Of a stretch of 64,000 nt of DNA, positions 38,187-46,698 are shown one piece after another. Numbering within the stretch: position 1 is the stretch's first letter; each line of letters begins with the position of its first letter. Under the pieces are notes generated by a model. The model was given only the letters and a program-made list of their open reading frames with translations, did not search any database and was not told the DNA's origin. Made by a program: the position numbers and the translations under genes. The DNA comes from Variovorax dokdonensis (lineage in GTDB: Bacteria; Pseudomonadota; Gammaproteobacteria; Burkholderiales; Burkholderiaceae_C). The stretch lies in NCBI RefSeq assembly GCF_030316895.1, contig NZ_JASZYV010000002.1, positions 992,001-1,056,000 of the forward strand. Reading direction: 5' to 3'.

Positions 38187-39329
38187 TCAGGGCTCGAGGC
38201 CGGAAGGCGCCATCTGTTCCCGGTACCACTCGTGGAAGTGCTGCATGCCGTCTTCCATCGGGCTCTGGTAGGGGCCGCGCTCGTCGTCGCCGCGCTGCAG
38301 CAGCGCGCGCCGGCCGGCATCCATGCGCAAGGCGATCTCGTCGTCTTCCACGCAGGTTTCCATGTACGCGGCGCGCTGGGCCTCGACGAACTCGCGTTCG
38401 AAGGCGGTGATTTCCTCGGGATAGTAGAACTCGACCATGTTCATCGTCTTCTGCGGCGAGATCGGATGCAGCGTCGAGACGGTGAGCACGTGCGGATACC
38501 ACTCGACCATGATGTGCGGGTAGTAGGTGAGCCAGATGGCGCCGTGCTTGGGCGGCTTGCCCTGGCGATAGGCCAGCAGTTGCTCATGCCAGCGTTCGTA
38601 GATCGGGCTGCCGGCGCGGCCGAGCCGATTGGCCACCCCCACCGTCTGGACCGAGTAGTGCTTGCCGAACTCCCAGCGCAGATCGTCGCAGGTGACGAAA
38701 TTGCCCAAGCCCGGATGGAACGGGCCCACGTGGTAGTCCTCCAGATAGACCTCGATGAAGGTCTTCCAGTTGTAGTCGCACTCGTGCATCTCGACGTGGT
38801 CGAGCACGTAGCCGTCGAAGTCGAGTTCCGCGCGCGGGCCCAGGCGTGCCAGGTCGGCGGCGATGTTGCGGCCGTTGTCCTCGAACAGCATCCCGTTCCA
38901 CTCGGTGAGCGGATAGTTGCGCAGGTTCAGGCAGGGGTCTTGCGCGAAATGCGGCGCGCCGATCAGCGTTCCCGAGGGCCTGGAGGGGTCGGAGGCGGAG
39001 TAGGTCCAGCGGTGCAGGGGGCAGATGATGTTGCCCCCCGATTGCGCCGGCAGCGCACCTCGGCCGCGAAGCATGACCGCCTGGCGGTGGCGGCAGACGT
39101 TCGAGACCAGTTCGACGCCGTTGGGCGTGTTCAGCAGCGCCCGGCCTTCGTGCTCCTGAGGCAAGGCGAAGTAGTCGCCACGCTCCGGCACCGACAGCCG
39201 ATGGCCCACGTAGCGGGGCCCCTTGGCAAACAGGTGCGCCATTTCCTGCGCGAAGAGCGCTTCGTCGAAATAGGAGGAAACGTGGAGTTGGCTCGTGGCC
39301 TGCTGCAGTTGAAGACTTAAATCAGACAT
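38187..39329 (-). CDS. Aromatic-ring-hydroxylating/Rieske oxygenase alpha subunit
   Basis: A 380-residue Rieske nonheme iron oxygenase. The Rieske loops are Cys79-Arg-His81 and Cys103-Pro-Leu-His106, binding a 2Fe-2S cluster. The mononuclear iron site is in NWKTFIEVYLEDYHVGPFHPG with His200 and His205, the Asp198 bridging residue just before. Such enzymes hydroxylate aromatic or small quaternary-amine substrates with a reductase partner. No reductase, ferredoxin or beta subunit is next to it, so the substrate is unknown; the single-subunit form and length fit GbcA/choline-monooxygenase-like members. The ATG at 39329 gives the start; it is divergent from xseB. Confidence 0.87.
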   Translation of the reverse strand: MSDLSLQLQQATSQLHVSSYFDEALFAQEMAHLFAKGPRYVGHRLSVPERGDYFALPQEHEGRALLNTPNGVELVSNVCRHRQAVMLRGRGALPAQSGGNIICPLHRWTYSASDPSRPSGTLIGAPHFAQDPCLNLRNYPLTEWNGMLFEDNGRNIAADLARLGPRAELDFDGYVLDHVEMHECDYNWKTFIEVYLEDYHVGPFHPGLGNFVTCDDLRWEFGKHYSVQTVGVANRLGRAGSPIYERWHEQLLAYRQGKPPKHGAIWLTYYPHIMVEWYPHVLTVSTLHPISPQKTMNMVEFYYPEEITAFEREFVEAQRAAYMETCVEDDEIALRMDAGRRALLQRGDDERGPYQSPMEDGMQHFHEWYREQMAPSGLEP

Positions 39330-39582
39330 GGGTGACCTGACCAAGCTCCCCACAGGGAGATAGAAACGCGAAATCACACGACTTGGCCCGTTGCAGCCCA
39401 AATTGCGGTGCCATGCTCACCTCTGATGGGCGATCTGCACGGGCACTGCTGGTGGCCTTCCCTGAGTGCAGAACCGACCATCGGCAGCACTCGCCAAGTC
39501 GCAGGCGGAGAACCGTCAATTGTACCCCGGCGATGCTGCTTCCGGGTCGGCCCCTAAAATGACATGTTTCACCGACAAGTAC
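39330..39582. other. Divergent intergenic region between oxygenase gene and xseB
   Basis: About 250 bases with no supported gene (310 if xseB starts at its GTG). A small CTCCC/GGGAG hairpin lies at 39346-39359. I see no convincing promoter pair for either direction. Confidence 0.4.
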
Positions 39583-39639
39583 ATGCCCAAGGCTGCCCCC
39601 GTTCCCCCCACCGATGCGCTCTTCCAGGAGGACCGCGAA

Positions 39640-39864
39640 GTGTCCGTCGCCCAGGCGATGCCCGCCACTTACGAGGCCGCCTTGCAGGAGTTGGAGCAAC
39701 TGGTGGGGGCGCTGGAGTCCGGCCAGTTGCCTCTCGACGAATTGCTGGGCAGCTATCGGCGGGGCGCTGCGCTGCTGGAGTTCTGCCGAGGCAAGCTGCA
39801 GGCGGTCGAGGACCAGATCAAGGTCCTCGATGCAGGCAATCTGAAAGCATGGACGACTGAATGA
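39640..39864 (+). CDS. xseB: Exodeoxyribonuclease VII small subunit
   Basis: XseB pairs with XseA to degrade single-stranded DNA from both ends. The 74-residue product has the family core [55 protein letters not shown]. The GTG at 39640 is chosen because a perfect AGGAGG lies 8 bases upstream and it matches the length of E. coli XseB; an ATG at 39583 would add 19 Pro/Ala-rich residues. The stop overlaps the ispA start by four bases (ATGA). xseA is not in the window. xseB-ispA-dxs is a widely conserved operon. Confidence 0.93.
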   Translation: MSVAQAMPATYEAALQELEQLVGALESGQLPLDELLGSYRRGAALLEFCRGKLQAVEDQIKVLDAGNLKAWTTE

Positions 39865-40784
39865 CGCTCAACCCCACATTCGAGAACGACTGGGACCAGG
39901 CCCGGCTGGCCGGTTGGATGACGCCGCATCTCGATCGCGTCGAGGCCGCGCTGTCGCGTTGGGTGGGCGTCAACGCGCCGGTGGAACTGGGCGATGCGAT
40001 GCGCTATGCGGTGCTCGACGGCGGCAAGCGCCTGCGCCCGCTGCTGGTGCTGGCGGCCGGCGAAGCAGTCGGCGGCCACCAGGACGCGATGCTGCGTGCC
40101 GCCTGTGCCACCGAACTCATTCACGCCTACTCGCTGGTCCATGACGACTTGCCCTGCATGGACAACGATGTCCTGCGTCGCGGCAAGCCCACCGTCCATG
40201 TGAAGTACGGCGAGGCCGACGCGCTCCTGGCCGGCGATGCGCTGCAAGCTCTGGCCTTCGAACTGCTGGTGCCCGACGAGACCGACATCGCTCCGGCCGT
40301 GCAGGCGAGCCTGTGCCGTCTGCTGGCACGCGCCGCCGGCTCGGAAGGGATGGCAGGCGGCCAGGCCATCGACCTTGCCAGCGTCGGCAAGGCCCTGGAC
40401 GAAGCCAGCCTGCGCCGAATGCACCGGCTCAAGACGGGCGCTCTCCTGCAAGGCAGCGTCGAGATGGGCGCGGCATGCGCGCCGCAGGTGCCGGCCGCGG
40501 TGATGAAGGCATTGCGCGAATACGGCGCCGCGCTTGGCCTGGCATTCCAGGTCGTCGACGATATCCTCGACGTGACCGCCGACTCCCAGACGCTGGGCAA
40601 GACCGCAGGCAAGGACGCCGCCAGCGACAAGCCCACCTATGTTTCACTGCTCGGGCTGGATGCCGCTCGCGCCGAAGCCGCGCACCTGCTGGGCGAGGCG
40701 CTGTCGGCGCTCGATCGCAGTCATCTGCCCGACACCGGGGCGCTGCGGGCATTGGCTCGCATGGTCGTCGAGCGCGACCGATAA
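39861..40784 (+). CDS. ispA: Farnesyl diphosphate synthase (polyprenyl synthetase) IspA
   Basis: IspA condenses DMAPP and IPP to geranyl and farnesyl diphosphate. The 307-residue protein has the first aspartate-rich motif DDLPCMDND (Asp95, Asp96, Asp101) and the second FQVVDDILD, with GGKRLRP for IPP binding. The spacing of two residues (Pro-Cys) in the first motif and the length fit short-chain bacterial synthases. It is co-translated with xseB by a four-base overlap and followed by dxs 14 bases later, so precursor synthesis (Dxs) and use (IspA) are made together. Confidence 0.95.
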   Translation: MTLNPTFENDWDQARLAGWMTPHLDRVEAALSRWVGVNAPVELGDAMRYAVLDGGKRLRPLLVLAAGEAVGGHQDAMLRAACATELIHAYSLVHDDLPCMDNDVLRRGKPTVHVKYGEADALLAGDALQALAFELLVPDETDIAPAVQASLCRLLARAAGSEGMAGGQAIDLASVGKALDEASLRRMHRLKTGALLQGSVEMGAACAPQVPAAVMKALREYGAALGLAFQVVDDILDVTADSQTLGKTAGKDAASDKPTYVSLLGLDAARAEAAHLLGEALSALDRSHLPDTGALRALARMVVERDR

Positions 40785-40798
40785 CGACAAGGCTCTCG

Positions 40799-42694
40799 AT
40801 GGTTCCGATTCTTCCCTCCATTTCCTCGCCGCAGGACCTGCGCCGCCTGGACCGAACGCAATTGCCGCAGTTGGCCGACGAAGTGCGCGCCTGCGTGCTG
40901 GACAACGTCTCGCGCACCGGCGGGCACCTGAGCTCCAACCTGGGTACGGTCGAACTCACCGTTGCGTTGCACTACGTGTTCGATACGCCGGAAGACCGCA
41001 TCGTCTGGGACGTCGGGCACCAGACCTATCCCCACAAGATCCTCACCGGCCGGCGCGAGCGCATGGCCACGCTGCGGCAGTTGGGCGGCCTTTCCGGATT
41101 TCCGCAGCGCGGCGAGAGCGAATACGACACGTTCGGCACCGCGCATTCGTCCACCAGCATTTCGGCTGCGCTGGGCATGGCGGTGGCCGCCAAGCAAAAG
41201 GGCGAGGACCGCCACTGCATCGCAGTGATCGGCGACGGCGCGATGACGGCGGGCATGGCTTTCGAGGCCTTGAACAACGCGGGCGTTGCCGAGTGCAAGC
41301 TGCTCGTCATCCTGAACGACAACGACATGTCGATCAGCCCGCCCGTGGGAGCGCTCAACCGCTACCTGGCGCAGTTGATGAGCGGCCAGTTCTACGCCAA
41401 GGCCAAGACCGTGGGCAAGAACGTGCTGTCGAAGGCGCCGCCGCTGTTCGAGCTGGCAAAGCGGCTCGAGGAACACGCCAAGGGCATGGTGGTCCCGGCC
41501 ACGCTGTTCGAGAAGTTCGGCTTCAACTACGTCGGCCCGATCGACGGGCACGATCTCGAATCGCTCATTCCGACGCTTGAAAACCTCAAGCATCTGGATG
41601 GCCCGCAGTTCCTGCACGTGGTCACCAAGAAAGGGCAGGGCTACAAGCTGGCCGAGGCCGACCCCGTGGCCTACCACGGGCCTGGCAAGTTCGACCCCTT
41701 GGTGGGGTTGGTCAAGCCGACCACCGCGCCCAAGACCACCTTCACGCAGGTCTTCGGCCAGTGGCTGTGCGACATGGCCGCGCAAGACGGCCGCCTGGTG
41801 GGCATCACCCCAGCCATGCGCGAAGGCTCCGGCATGGTGGAGTTCGAGAAGCGCTTCCCGGGCCGCTACCACGACGTCGGCATCGCCGAGCAGCATGCAG
41901 TGACCTTTGCCGCCGGTCTTGCCTGCGAAGGCCTCAAGCCGGTGGTGGCGATCTATTCGACGTTCCTGCAGCGCGCCTACGACCAGCTGGTGCACGACGT
42001 CGCGATCCAGAATCTGCCGGTGGTCTTCGCGCTGGATCGCGCTGGCTTGGTCGGCGCCGATGGCGCGACGCATGCCGGCGCGTACGACATTCCCTTCCTG
42101 CGCTGCATTCCCAACATGAGCATTGCGGCTCCGGCCGACGAAGCCGAGTGCCGGCAATTGCTGACCAGCGCGTACGAACAGGATCATCCGGTGGCGGTGC
42201 GATATCCGCGTGGAGCCGGTGTTGGCAAGGTCCCGCACCTGACCCTCGACTCGCTGCCGCTGGGGAAGGGCGAGATCCGCGCTCAGGGCGCGCGCATCGC
42301 CATCCTCGCTTTCGGCACACTGCTTTATCCTGCGCTCACTGCCGGCGAGGCGCTGGGTGCCACGGTGGCCAACATGCGGTGGGTCAAGCCACTGGACCGC
42401 GAACTGCTACTCGAAATCGCCCGCACCCACGAGGCGATCGTCACGGTGGAAGAGGGCGCCGTCATGGGCGGTGCAGGCAGCGCCGTCTCGGAAGCCCTGC
42501 AAGAGGCCGGTCTTCAGCGGCCCATTCTTCAGTTGGGGCTGCCGGACCGCTTCATCGAGCACGGTGATCCCGCCAAGTTGCTCGCCGCAGTGGGTCTGGA
42601 TGCGGCCGGCATCGAGAAATCGATACGCGAGCGCTTCGCCTATTTGACCGGTGAAGAGCATTCCGCAGGGAAAACCCGGGCGAGCGCGGTGTAA
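40799..42694 (+). CDS. dxs: 1-deoxy-D-xylulose-5-phosphate synthase
   Basis: Dxs joins pyruvate and glyceraldehyde 3-phosphate with thiamine diphosphate, the entry step of the MEP pathway and a source for thiamine and pyridoxal synthesis; pdxA, at the start of this window, uses the same DXP branch. The 631-residue protein has [24 protein letters not shown], the TPP-binding motif [16 protein letters not shown], the second domain start with [16 protein letters not shown] (catalytic Glu) and the C-terminal transketolase domain. The ATG at 40799 is used; a long in-frame upstream reading crosses ispA and is a shadow. Confidence 0.97.
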   Translation: MVPILPSISSPQDLRRLDRTQLPQLADEVRACVLDNVSRTGGHLSSNLGTVELTVALHYVFDTPEDRIVWDVGHQTYPHKILTGRRERMATLRQLGGLSGFPQRGESEYDTFGTAHSSTSISAALGMAVAAKQKGEDRHCIAVIGDGAMTAGMAFEALNNAGVAECKLLVILNDNDMSISPPVGALNRYLAQLMSGQFYAKAKTVGKNVLSKAPPLFELAKRLEEHAKGMVVPATLFEKFGFNYVGPIDGHDLESLIPTLENLKHLDGPQFLHVVTKKGQGYKLAEADPVAYHGPGKFDPLVGLVKPTTAPKTTFTQVFGQWLCDMAAQDGRLVGITPAMREGSGMVEFEKRFPGRYHDVGIAEQHAVTFAAGLACEGLKPVVAIYSTFLQRAYDQLVHDVAIQNLPVVFALDRAGLVGADGATHAGAYDIPFLRCIPNMSIAAPADEAECRQLLTSAYEQDHPVAVRYPRGAGVGKVPHLTLDSLPLGKGEIRAQGARIAILAFGTLLYPALTAGEALGATVANMRWVKPLDRELLLEIARTHEAIVTVEEGAVMGGAGSAVSEALQEAGLQRPILQLGLPDRFIEHGDPAKLLAAVGLDAAGIEKSIRERFAYLTGEEHSAGKTRASAV

Positions 42695-42734
42695 GTGCTT
42701 TTTTACAATCGTCTCGCTAAAACCAAAGCGCATG

Positions 42735-42762
42735 CGCGGCCAAGAGCCGCGTTTGTTTTTTT
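42735..42762 (+). terminator. Hairpin with T run between dxs and dctP
   Basis: CGCGGC (42735-42740) pairs with GCCGCG (42746-42751) around CAAGA, followed by GTTTGTTTTTTT-type sequence. A TACAAT box (42704-42709) lies upstream of it, so the element can be the dxs terminator or an attenuator in the dctP leader, 21 bases before the dctP ATG. Confidence 0.65.
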
Positions 42763-42783
42763 CATGCATTCGGAGTGAACCTG

Positions 42784-43866
42784 ATGGATCGTCGTTCCCT
42801 AATCAAAAACGCTGGCATCGCCGGCGTCCTGGCGGCTGGCATTGCACCTGCTGTCCATGCGCAAGCAGCCGTCCGCTGGCGCCTGGCTTCCAGCTTCCCG
42901 AAATCGCTCGACACCATCTACGGTGGCGCCGAAGTGTTCTCCAAGGCCGTCAAGGACATGTCGGGCGGCAAGTTCGAGATCTCGGTCCACGCTGCTGGTG
43001 AACTGATGCCCGCCTTCGGCGTGGTGGACGGCGTGCAGCAAGGCTCGATCGAAGCCTGCCACACCGTGCCCTACTACTTTTACGGCAAGGACCCCGCCTT
43101 CGCCATCGGCTCGGCCATTCCCTTCGGCTTCAACGCTCGCCAGATGAATGCCTGGATGATGCACGGCAACGGCCGCAAGCTGATGAACGAGTTCTATGCC
43201 AACTACGGCATGCTGAGCTTCAACGGCGGCAACACCGGCACGCAGATGGGCGGCTGGTTCCGCAAGGAAATCAAGGGCGTGGCCGACATCAAGGGCCTGA
43301 AGATGCGTCTGGGCGGCGGCCTGGTCGGCGACGTGATGACCAAGATGGGCGCCGTGCCGCAAAGCATCCCCGGTGGCGAGGTCTACCAGGCGCTCGAGAA
43401 GGGCACGCTGGATGCCGCCGAGTGGGTCGGCCCCTACGACGACCAGAAGCTGGGCTTCAACAAGGTCGCTCCGTTCTACTACTACCCCGGCTGGTGGGAA
43501 GGCGGCCCTGAGGTCGACTTCTTCATCAACCAGAAGGCTTTCGACGCTCTCTCGCCCGAGAACAAGGCGATCGTCAACGCCGCCTCGGCCTACGCCGCGC
43601 AGGACATGCTGGCGAAGTACGACGCGCTGAACCCGATCGCCCTGAAGCAACTGGCTGCTGCCAAGACCAAGGTTCTGGCCTTCCCCAAGTCGGTGATGGA
43701 CGCTGCTTTCAAGGCTTCGCAGGAAGTCTACGAAACCAACAGCGAGAAGAGCCAGGCCTGGAAGAAGATCATTGCCGACATGCGCAACTTCCAGCGCGAC
43801 CAGGTGCTGTGGTTCCGCTTCGCCGAGCAGACCTACGACTCGTTCATGGCGACCGTCAAGCTCTGA
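42784..43866 (+). CDS. dctP: TRAP transporter periplasmic substrate-binding protein DctP
   Basis: A 360-residue periplasmic receptor of the DctP family for TRAP transporters, which take up carboxylates and related compounds using a sodium gradient. The N-terminus (DRRSLIKNAGIAGVLAAGIAPAVHAQA) is a signal peptide with a twin-arginine-like RRSLIK motif; the mature protein starts near residue 28. The DctP fold marks include the first strand VRWRLASSFPKSLDTIYGGAEVFSKAVKDMSGGKFEI and the ligand-binding region GLKMRLGGGLVGDVM. Its sequence type resembles receptors of the mannitol/chloroaromatic group. The permease genes dctQM are convergent. Codon use suggests good expression. Confidence 0.93.
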   Translation: MDRRSLIKNAGIAGVLAAGIAPAVHAQAAVRWRLASSFPKSLDTIYGGAEVFSKAVKDMSGGKFEISVHAAGELMPAFGVVDGVQQGSIEACHTVPYYFYGKDPAFAIGSAIPFGFNARQMNAWMMHGNGRKLMNEFYANYGMLSFNGGNTGTQMGGWFRKEIKGVADIKGLKMRLGGGLVGDVMTKMGAVPQSIPGGEVYQALEKGTLDAAEWVGPYDDQKLGFNKVAPFYYYPGWWEGGPEVDFFINQKAFDALSPENKAIVNAASAYAAQDMLAKYDALNPIALKQLAAAKTKVLAFPKSVMDAAFKASQEVYETNSEKSQAWKKIIADMRNFQRDQVLWFRFAEQTYDSFMATVKL

Positions 43867-43903
43867 TCGAGTTCAGTCCGACCCGCCTTGCGGGTCAGGC
43901 AAA

Positions 43904-43930
43904 AAAAAGCCCCGCATCGCGGGGCTTTTT
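43904..43930. terminator. Bidirectional terminator between dctP and dctM
   Basis: AAAAAGCCCCGC (43904-43915) and GCGGGGCTTTTT (43919-43930) form a perfect 12-bp stem with an ATC triloop and A/T tracts on both sides. A second hairpin (ACCCGC/GCGGGT, 43881-43895) precedes it. It stops both converging transcripts. Confidence 0.9.
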
Positions 43931-43975
43931 CATTGGCCGTTGCCTGCGCATTCGTCAGGCAACGGTATGCACCAC

Positions 43976-45853
43976 CTACTTCTTGGGCTCGGTTTGGAGC
44001 GAATCCTGCAACGCCTTCATCGGGTCGTTGTCGTTGGAAGGGGCAGCGTTTTCGAGCGCCTTGGCGGGATCGTTGTCCGCGGCCGAACCTCCGGTGGACT
44101 CCTCCAGCGCCTTCATCGGATCGGCGGCTTCGGTGGAGGGTGCCGCGGGCGTCGCCGGCGCGCTGCCGCCCAGCGAAGGCGCGGACGGGGCGCTGTAGGT
44201 CGCATCGGGCAGCAGCGAGTCGAGCTGCTGCGTCGCCTTTTCCATGTCGACGGCTTCCTTCTTGCCCAGGCCCGAAGAGACGATGCCAGGGAAGGAGATG
44301 ATCAGACCCACCATGATGATCTGGATGATCACGAAGGGCACGGCGCCCCAGTAGATCTGCGTGGTCTTGATCGGCTCGATCGTCTTGCCCGTCACCTTGT
44401 CGGTGTAGGGCTTGTCGGCCGCGACGCTGCGCAGGTAGAACAGCGCGAAGCCGAAGGGCGGGTGCATGAACGAGGTCTGCATGTTCACGCCCAGCAGGAC
44501 GCCGAACCAGATCAGGTCGATGCCCAGCTTGTCGGCCACCGGCGCCAGCAGCGGGATGACGATGAACGACAGCTCGAAGAAGTCCAGGAAGAAGGCCAGG
44601 ACAAAGATCAGGATGTTGACCAGGATCAGGAAGCCGATCTGACCGCCGGGCAGGCCGGACAGCAGGTGCTCCACCCAGCGCGGCCCGTCGGCGCCCTGGA
44701 AGGTCAGGCTGAAGATGGTCGAGCCCAAGAGGATGAACACCACGAAGCACGACAGCTTGGTGGTCGAGAACAGGGCCTGGCGCAGCAGCGAGAAGGTGAT
44801 GCGCCCGCGCGCCAGCGCCAGGATGAAGGCGCCCAGCGCACCCATGGCGCCGCCTTCGGTAGGCGTGGCCACGCCCAGGAAGATGGTGCCCAGCACCAGG
44901 AAGATCAGCAGCAGCGGCGGGATCAGCACGAAGGTCACCCGTTCAGCCATGCGCGAAAGCAGGCCCATGCGAGTGACGCGGTTGATCACGGCGATCACGA
45001 AAGCCAGGATCACCGCGCCGCACATCGACACCACGATCACCTCGTCCGTGGGCGCGTGCGTCACCTCCTTGCCGGTGATCGTTTCCATCACCAGGTCGTA
45101 GTTCTCGCCGACCCAGATGCCCAGGGCGGCGCACAAGGCGGTCAGGATGCCCAGCGACGTGAGGCCGCTGGAACCATTGGGTTCGCGCAGGGTGCGCGCC
45201 TCGGGCGGCATGGCCGGGGCCATCTGCGGGCGCAGGATCGCCATCAGGATCACGTAGCCGGCGTAGAACGCGGTCAGCACGAAGCCCGGAATGAAGGCGC
45301 CCTTGTACATGTCGCCCACGCTGCGGCCCAACTGGTCGGCCAGGATGATGAGCACCAGCGAAGGCGGGATGATCTGCGCGAGCGTGCCGGAGGCGGCGAT
45401 CACGCCGGTCGCCAGGCGGCGGTCGTAGCCGTAGCGCATCATGATGGGCAGCGAGATCAGGCCCATCGAGATGACCGATGCGGCCACCACGCCGGTGGTT
45501 GCGGCCAGCAGCGCGCCCACGAAGATCACGGCCAGTGCCAGGCCACCGCGGATGGGGCCGAACAGCTGACCGATGGTCTCGAGCAGGTCCTCGGCCATTC
45601 CGCTTCGCTCCAATATGAGCCCCATCAGGGTGAAGAAGGGAATGGCGAGCAGTGTCTCGTTCTGCATGATGCCGAAGATGCGCAGCGGCAGTGCCTGGAG
45701 CAGTGGCTCGGGCAGCACGCCCAGTTCGATGCCGATGAAGGCAAAGAACAGGCCGCAGGCACCCAGGCTGAACGCCACGGGAAAGCCGAACAGCAGAAAG
45801 CAGATGAGCCCCACGAACATGATGGGGGCGAAATTGGCGATGACGAAGTCCAT
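43976..45853 (-). CDS. dctM: TRAP transporter large permease DctM with extended C-terminus
   Basis: The large membrane subunit of the TRAP transporter, 625 residues, about 14 membrane helices. Conserved segments include the first helices FAPIMFVGLICFLLFGFPVAFSLG, ILERSGMAEDLLETIG, and the substrate/ion-path LGVATPTEGGAMGALGAFIL. It is some 200 residues longer than a minimal DctM: a central insertion (about 240-320) and a cytoplasmic tail of about 90 residues, Ala/Pro/Asp-rich with three DPxKALxx(S/A) repeats. The family of long DctM proteins with this kind of insertion is known; the tail repeats are described under findings. It lies 29 bases behind dctQ. Confidence 0.93.
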   Translation of the reverse strand: MDFVIANFAPIMFVGLICFLLFGFPVAFSLGACGLFFAFIGIELGVLPEPLLQALPLRIFGIMQNETLLAIPFFTLMGLILERSGMAEDLLETIGQLFGPIRGGLALAVIFVGALLAATTGVVAASVISMGLISLPIMMRYGYDRRLATGVIAASGTLAQIIPPSLVLIILADQLGRSVGDMYKGAFIPGFVLTAFYAGYVILMAILRPQMAPAMPPEARTLREPNGSSGLTSLGILTALCAALGIWVGENYDLVMETITGKEVTHAPTDEVIVVSMCGAVILAFVIAVINRVTRMGLLSRMAERVTFVLIPPLLLIFLVLGTIFLGVATPTEGGAMGALGAFILALARGRITFSLLRQALFSTTKLSCFVVFILLGSTIFSLTFQGADGPRWVEHLLSGLPGGQIGFLILVNILIFVLAFFLDFFELSFIVIPLLAPVADKLGIDLIWFGVLLGVNMQTSFMHPPFGFALFYLRSVAADKPYTDKVTGKTIEPIKTTQIYWGAVPFVIIQIIMVGLIISFPGIVSSGLGKKEAVDMEKATQQLDSLLPDATYSAPSAPSLGGSAPATPAAPSTEAADPMKALEESTGGSAADNDPAKALENAAPSNDNDPMKALQDSLQTEPKK

Positions 45854-45882
45854 GTGATGCGTCTCTTGTTCTTGTCAGGCGG

Positions 45883-46488
45883 TCACTTGGTCGCAGGCGC
45901 GGGATTCTGCTCGGCCAGGCGGCGAATCTCCTCCGCGAGCTCTTCCTCTGCGCTCTTCTTCTCGCTCTTGACGCCTGGATCGGGCGCCTTGCCCGACAGG
46001 TAAGCGAAGCGCTTGATGACTTCGGACAGGCACTGCAGCAGCAAGAGGGCGAAGCCGGCCGGAATCAGCAGATAGACCGGCCAGCGGATCAAGCCGCCCG
46101 AGTTGTTCGACATCTCGCCCGAGACCCAGGCGTTCATGAAGAAGGGCCAGCTGAAGTAGATCACTGCCAGGCACACCGGGAGCAGGAACACCAACCCGCC
46201 GAAGATCTCCATCTTGACCTGCGTACGACGCGTGAAGCGTCCGGCGATCACATCGATGCGAACGTGCTCGCCCTGCAGGAAGGTGTAGCCGGCGGCGAGC
46301 AGGAAGCTGGCGGCGAACAGATACCACTGCAGTTCGAGGTAGGCGTTCGAGCCCATGTCGAACACCTTTCGCACGATGGCGTTGATGGCGCTGATCAGCG
46401 TCGATGCCAGGATCAGCCAGATGGACCACTTGCCCACCTGCGTATTGAGCCAGTCGATGGCCCTGCATATCTTCAATAAAGCACTCAT
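45883..46488 (-). CDS. dctQ: TRAP transporter small permease DctQ
   Basis: The four-helix small membrane subunit of the TRAP transporter, 201 residues. Marks are the N-terminal helix IDWLNTQVGKWSIWLILASTLISAINAIVRKVF, the AYLELQWYLFAASFLLAAGYTFLQGEHVRIDVIAGRF segment, and a charged Lys/Glu-rich C-terminal tail (SEKKSAEEELAEEIRRLAEQ) that may form a short coiled coil. The ATG at 46488 is chosen from the family start; a longer frame overlaps the leader hairpin. It is first in dctQM; the receptor gene dctP is on the other strand beyond dctM. Confidence 0.92.
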   Translation of the reverse strand: MSALLKICRAIDWLNTQVGKWSIWLILASTLISAINAIVRKVFDMGSNAYLELQWYLFAASFLLAAGYTFLQGEHVRIDVIAGRFTRRTQVKMEIFGGLVFLLPVCLAVIYFSWPFFMNAWVSGEMSNNSGGLIRWPVYLLIPAGFALLLLQCLSEVIKRFAYLSGKAPDPGVKSEKKSAEEELAEEIRRLAEQNPAPATK

Positions 46489-46528
46489 TTGTCCCGTGGC
46501 TCCTGGTAGAGGGTGCGGCCCATGCAAG

Positions 46529-46569
46529 CACACCCGGGACCTGCCTTGTGGACAGGTCGGCCGGGTGTG
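46529..46569 (-). promoter_or_regulatory. Long hairpin in dctQ leader
   Basis: CACACCCGG (46529-46537) pairs with CCGGGTGTG (46561-46569), and inside it GACCTG (46538-46543) with CAGGTC (46553-46558), giving about 15 bp with a GG bulge and a 9-base loop. No T run follows. It ends 41 bases before dctQ on the minus strand. Confidence 0.5.
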
Positions 46570-46698
46570 TCTAGGGTGCGAGGATTCTATCGGTCGCCCA
46601 AGAGGCGCCCGGTTTGTGAATCTACGTGGATTCCCCTACGTGAGCTTGCGGATGAGGCCGGGCAATCTCGATTTTCGGGCTGAAGCCCAACGCCCATA

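Noticed and set aside
43772-46003. Plus-strand open frame of 743 codons
   Set aside because: Antisense shadow of dctM, in part continuing from the dctP end; Gln/His/Asp/Glu-rich, no domain.
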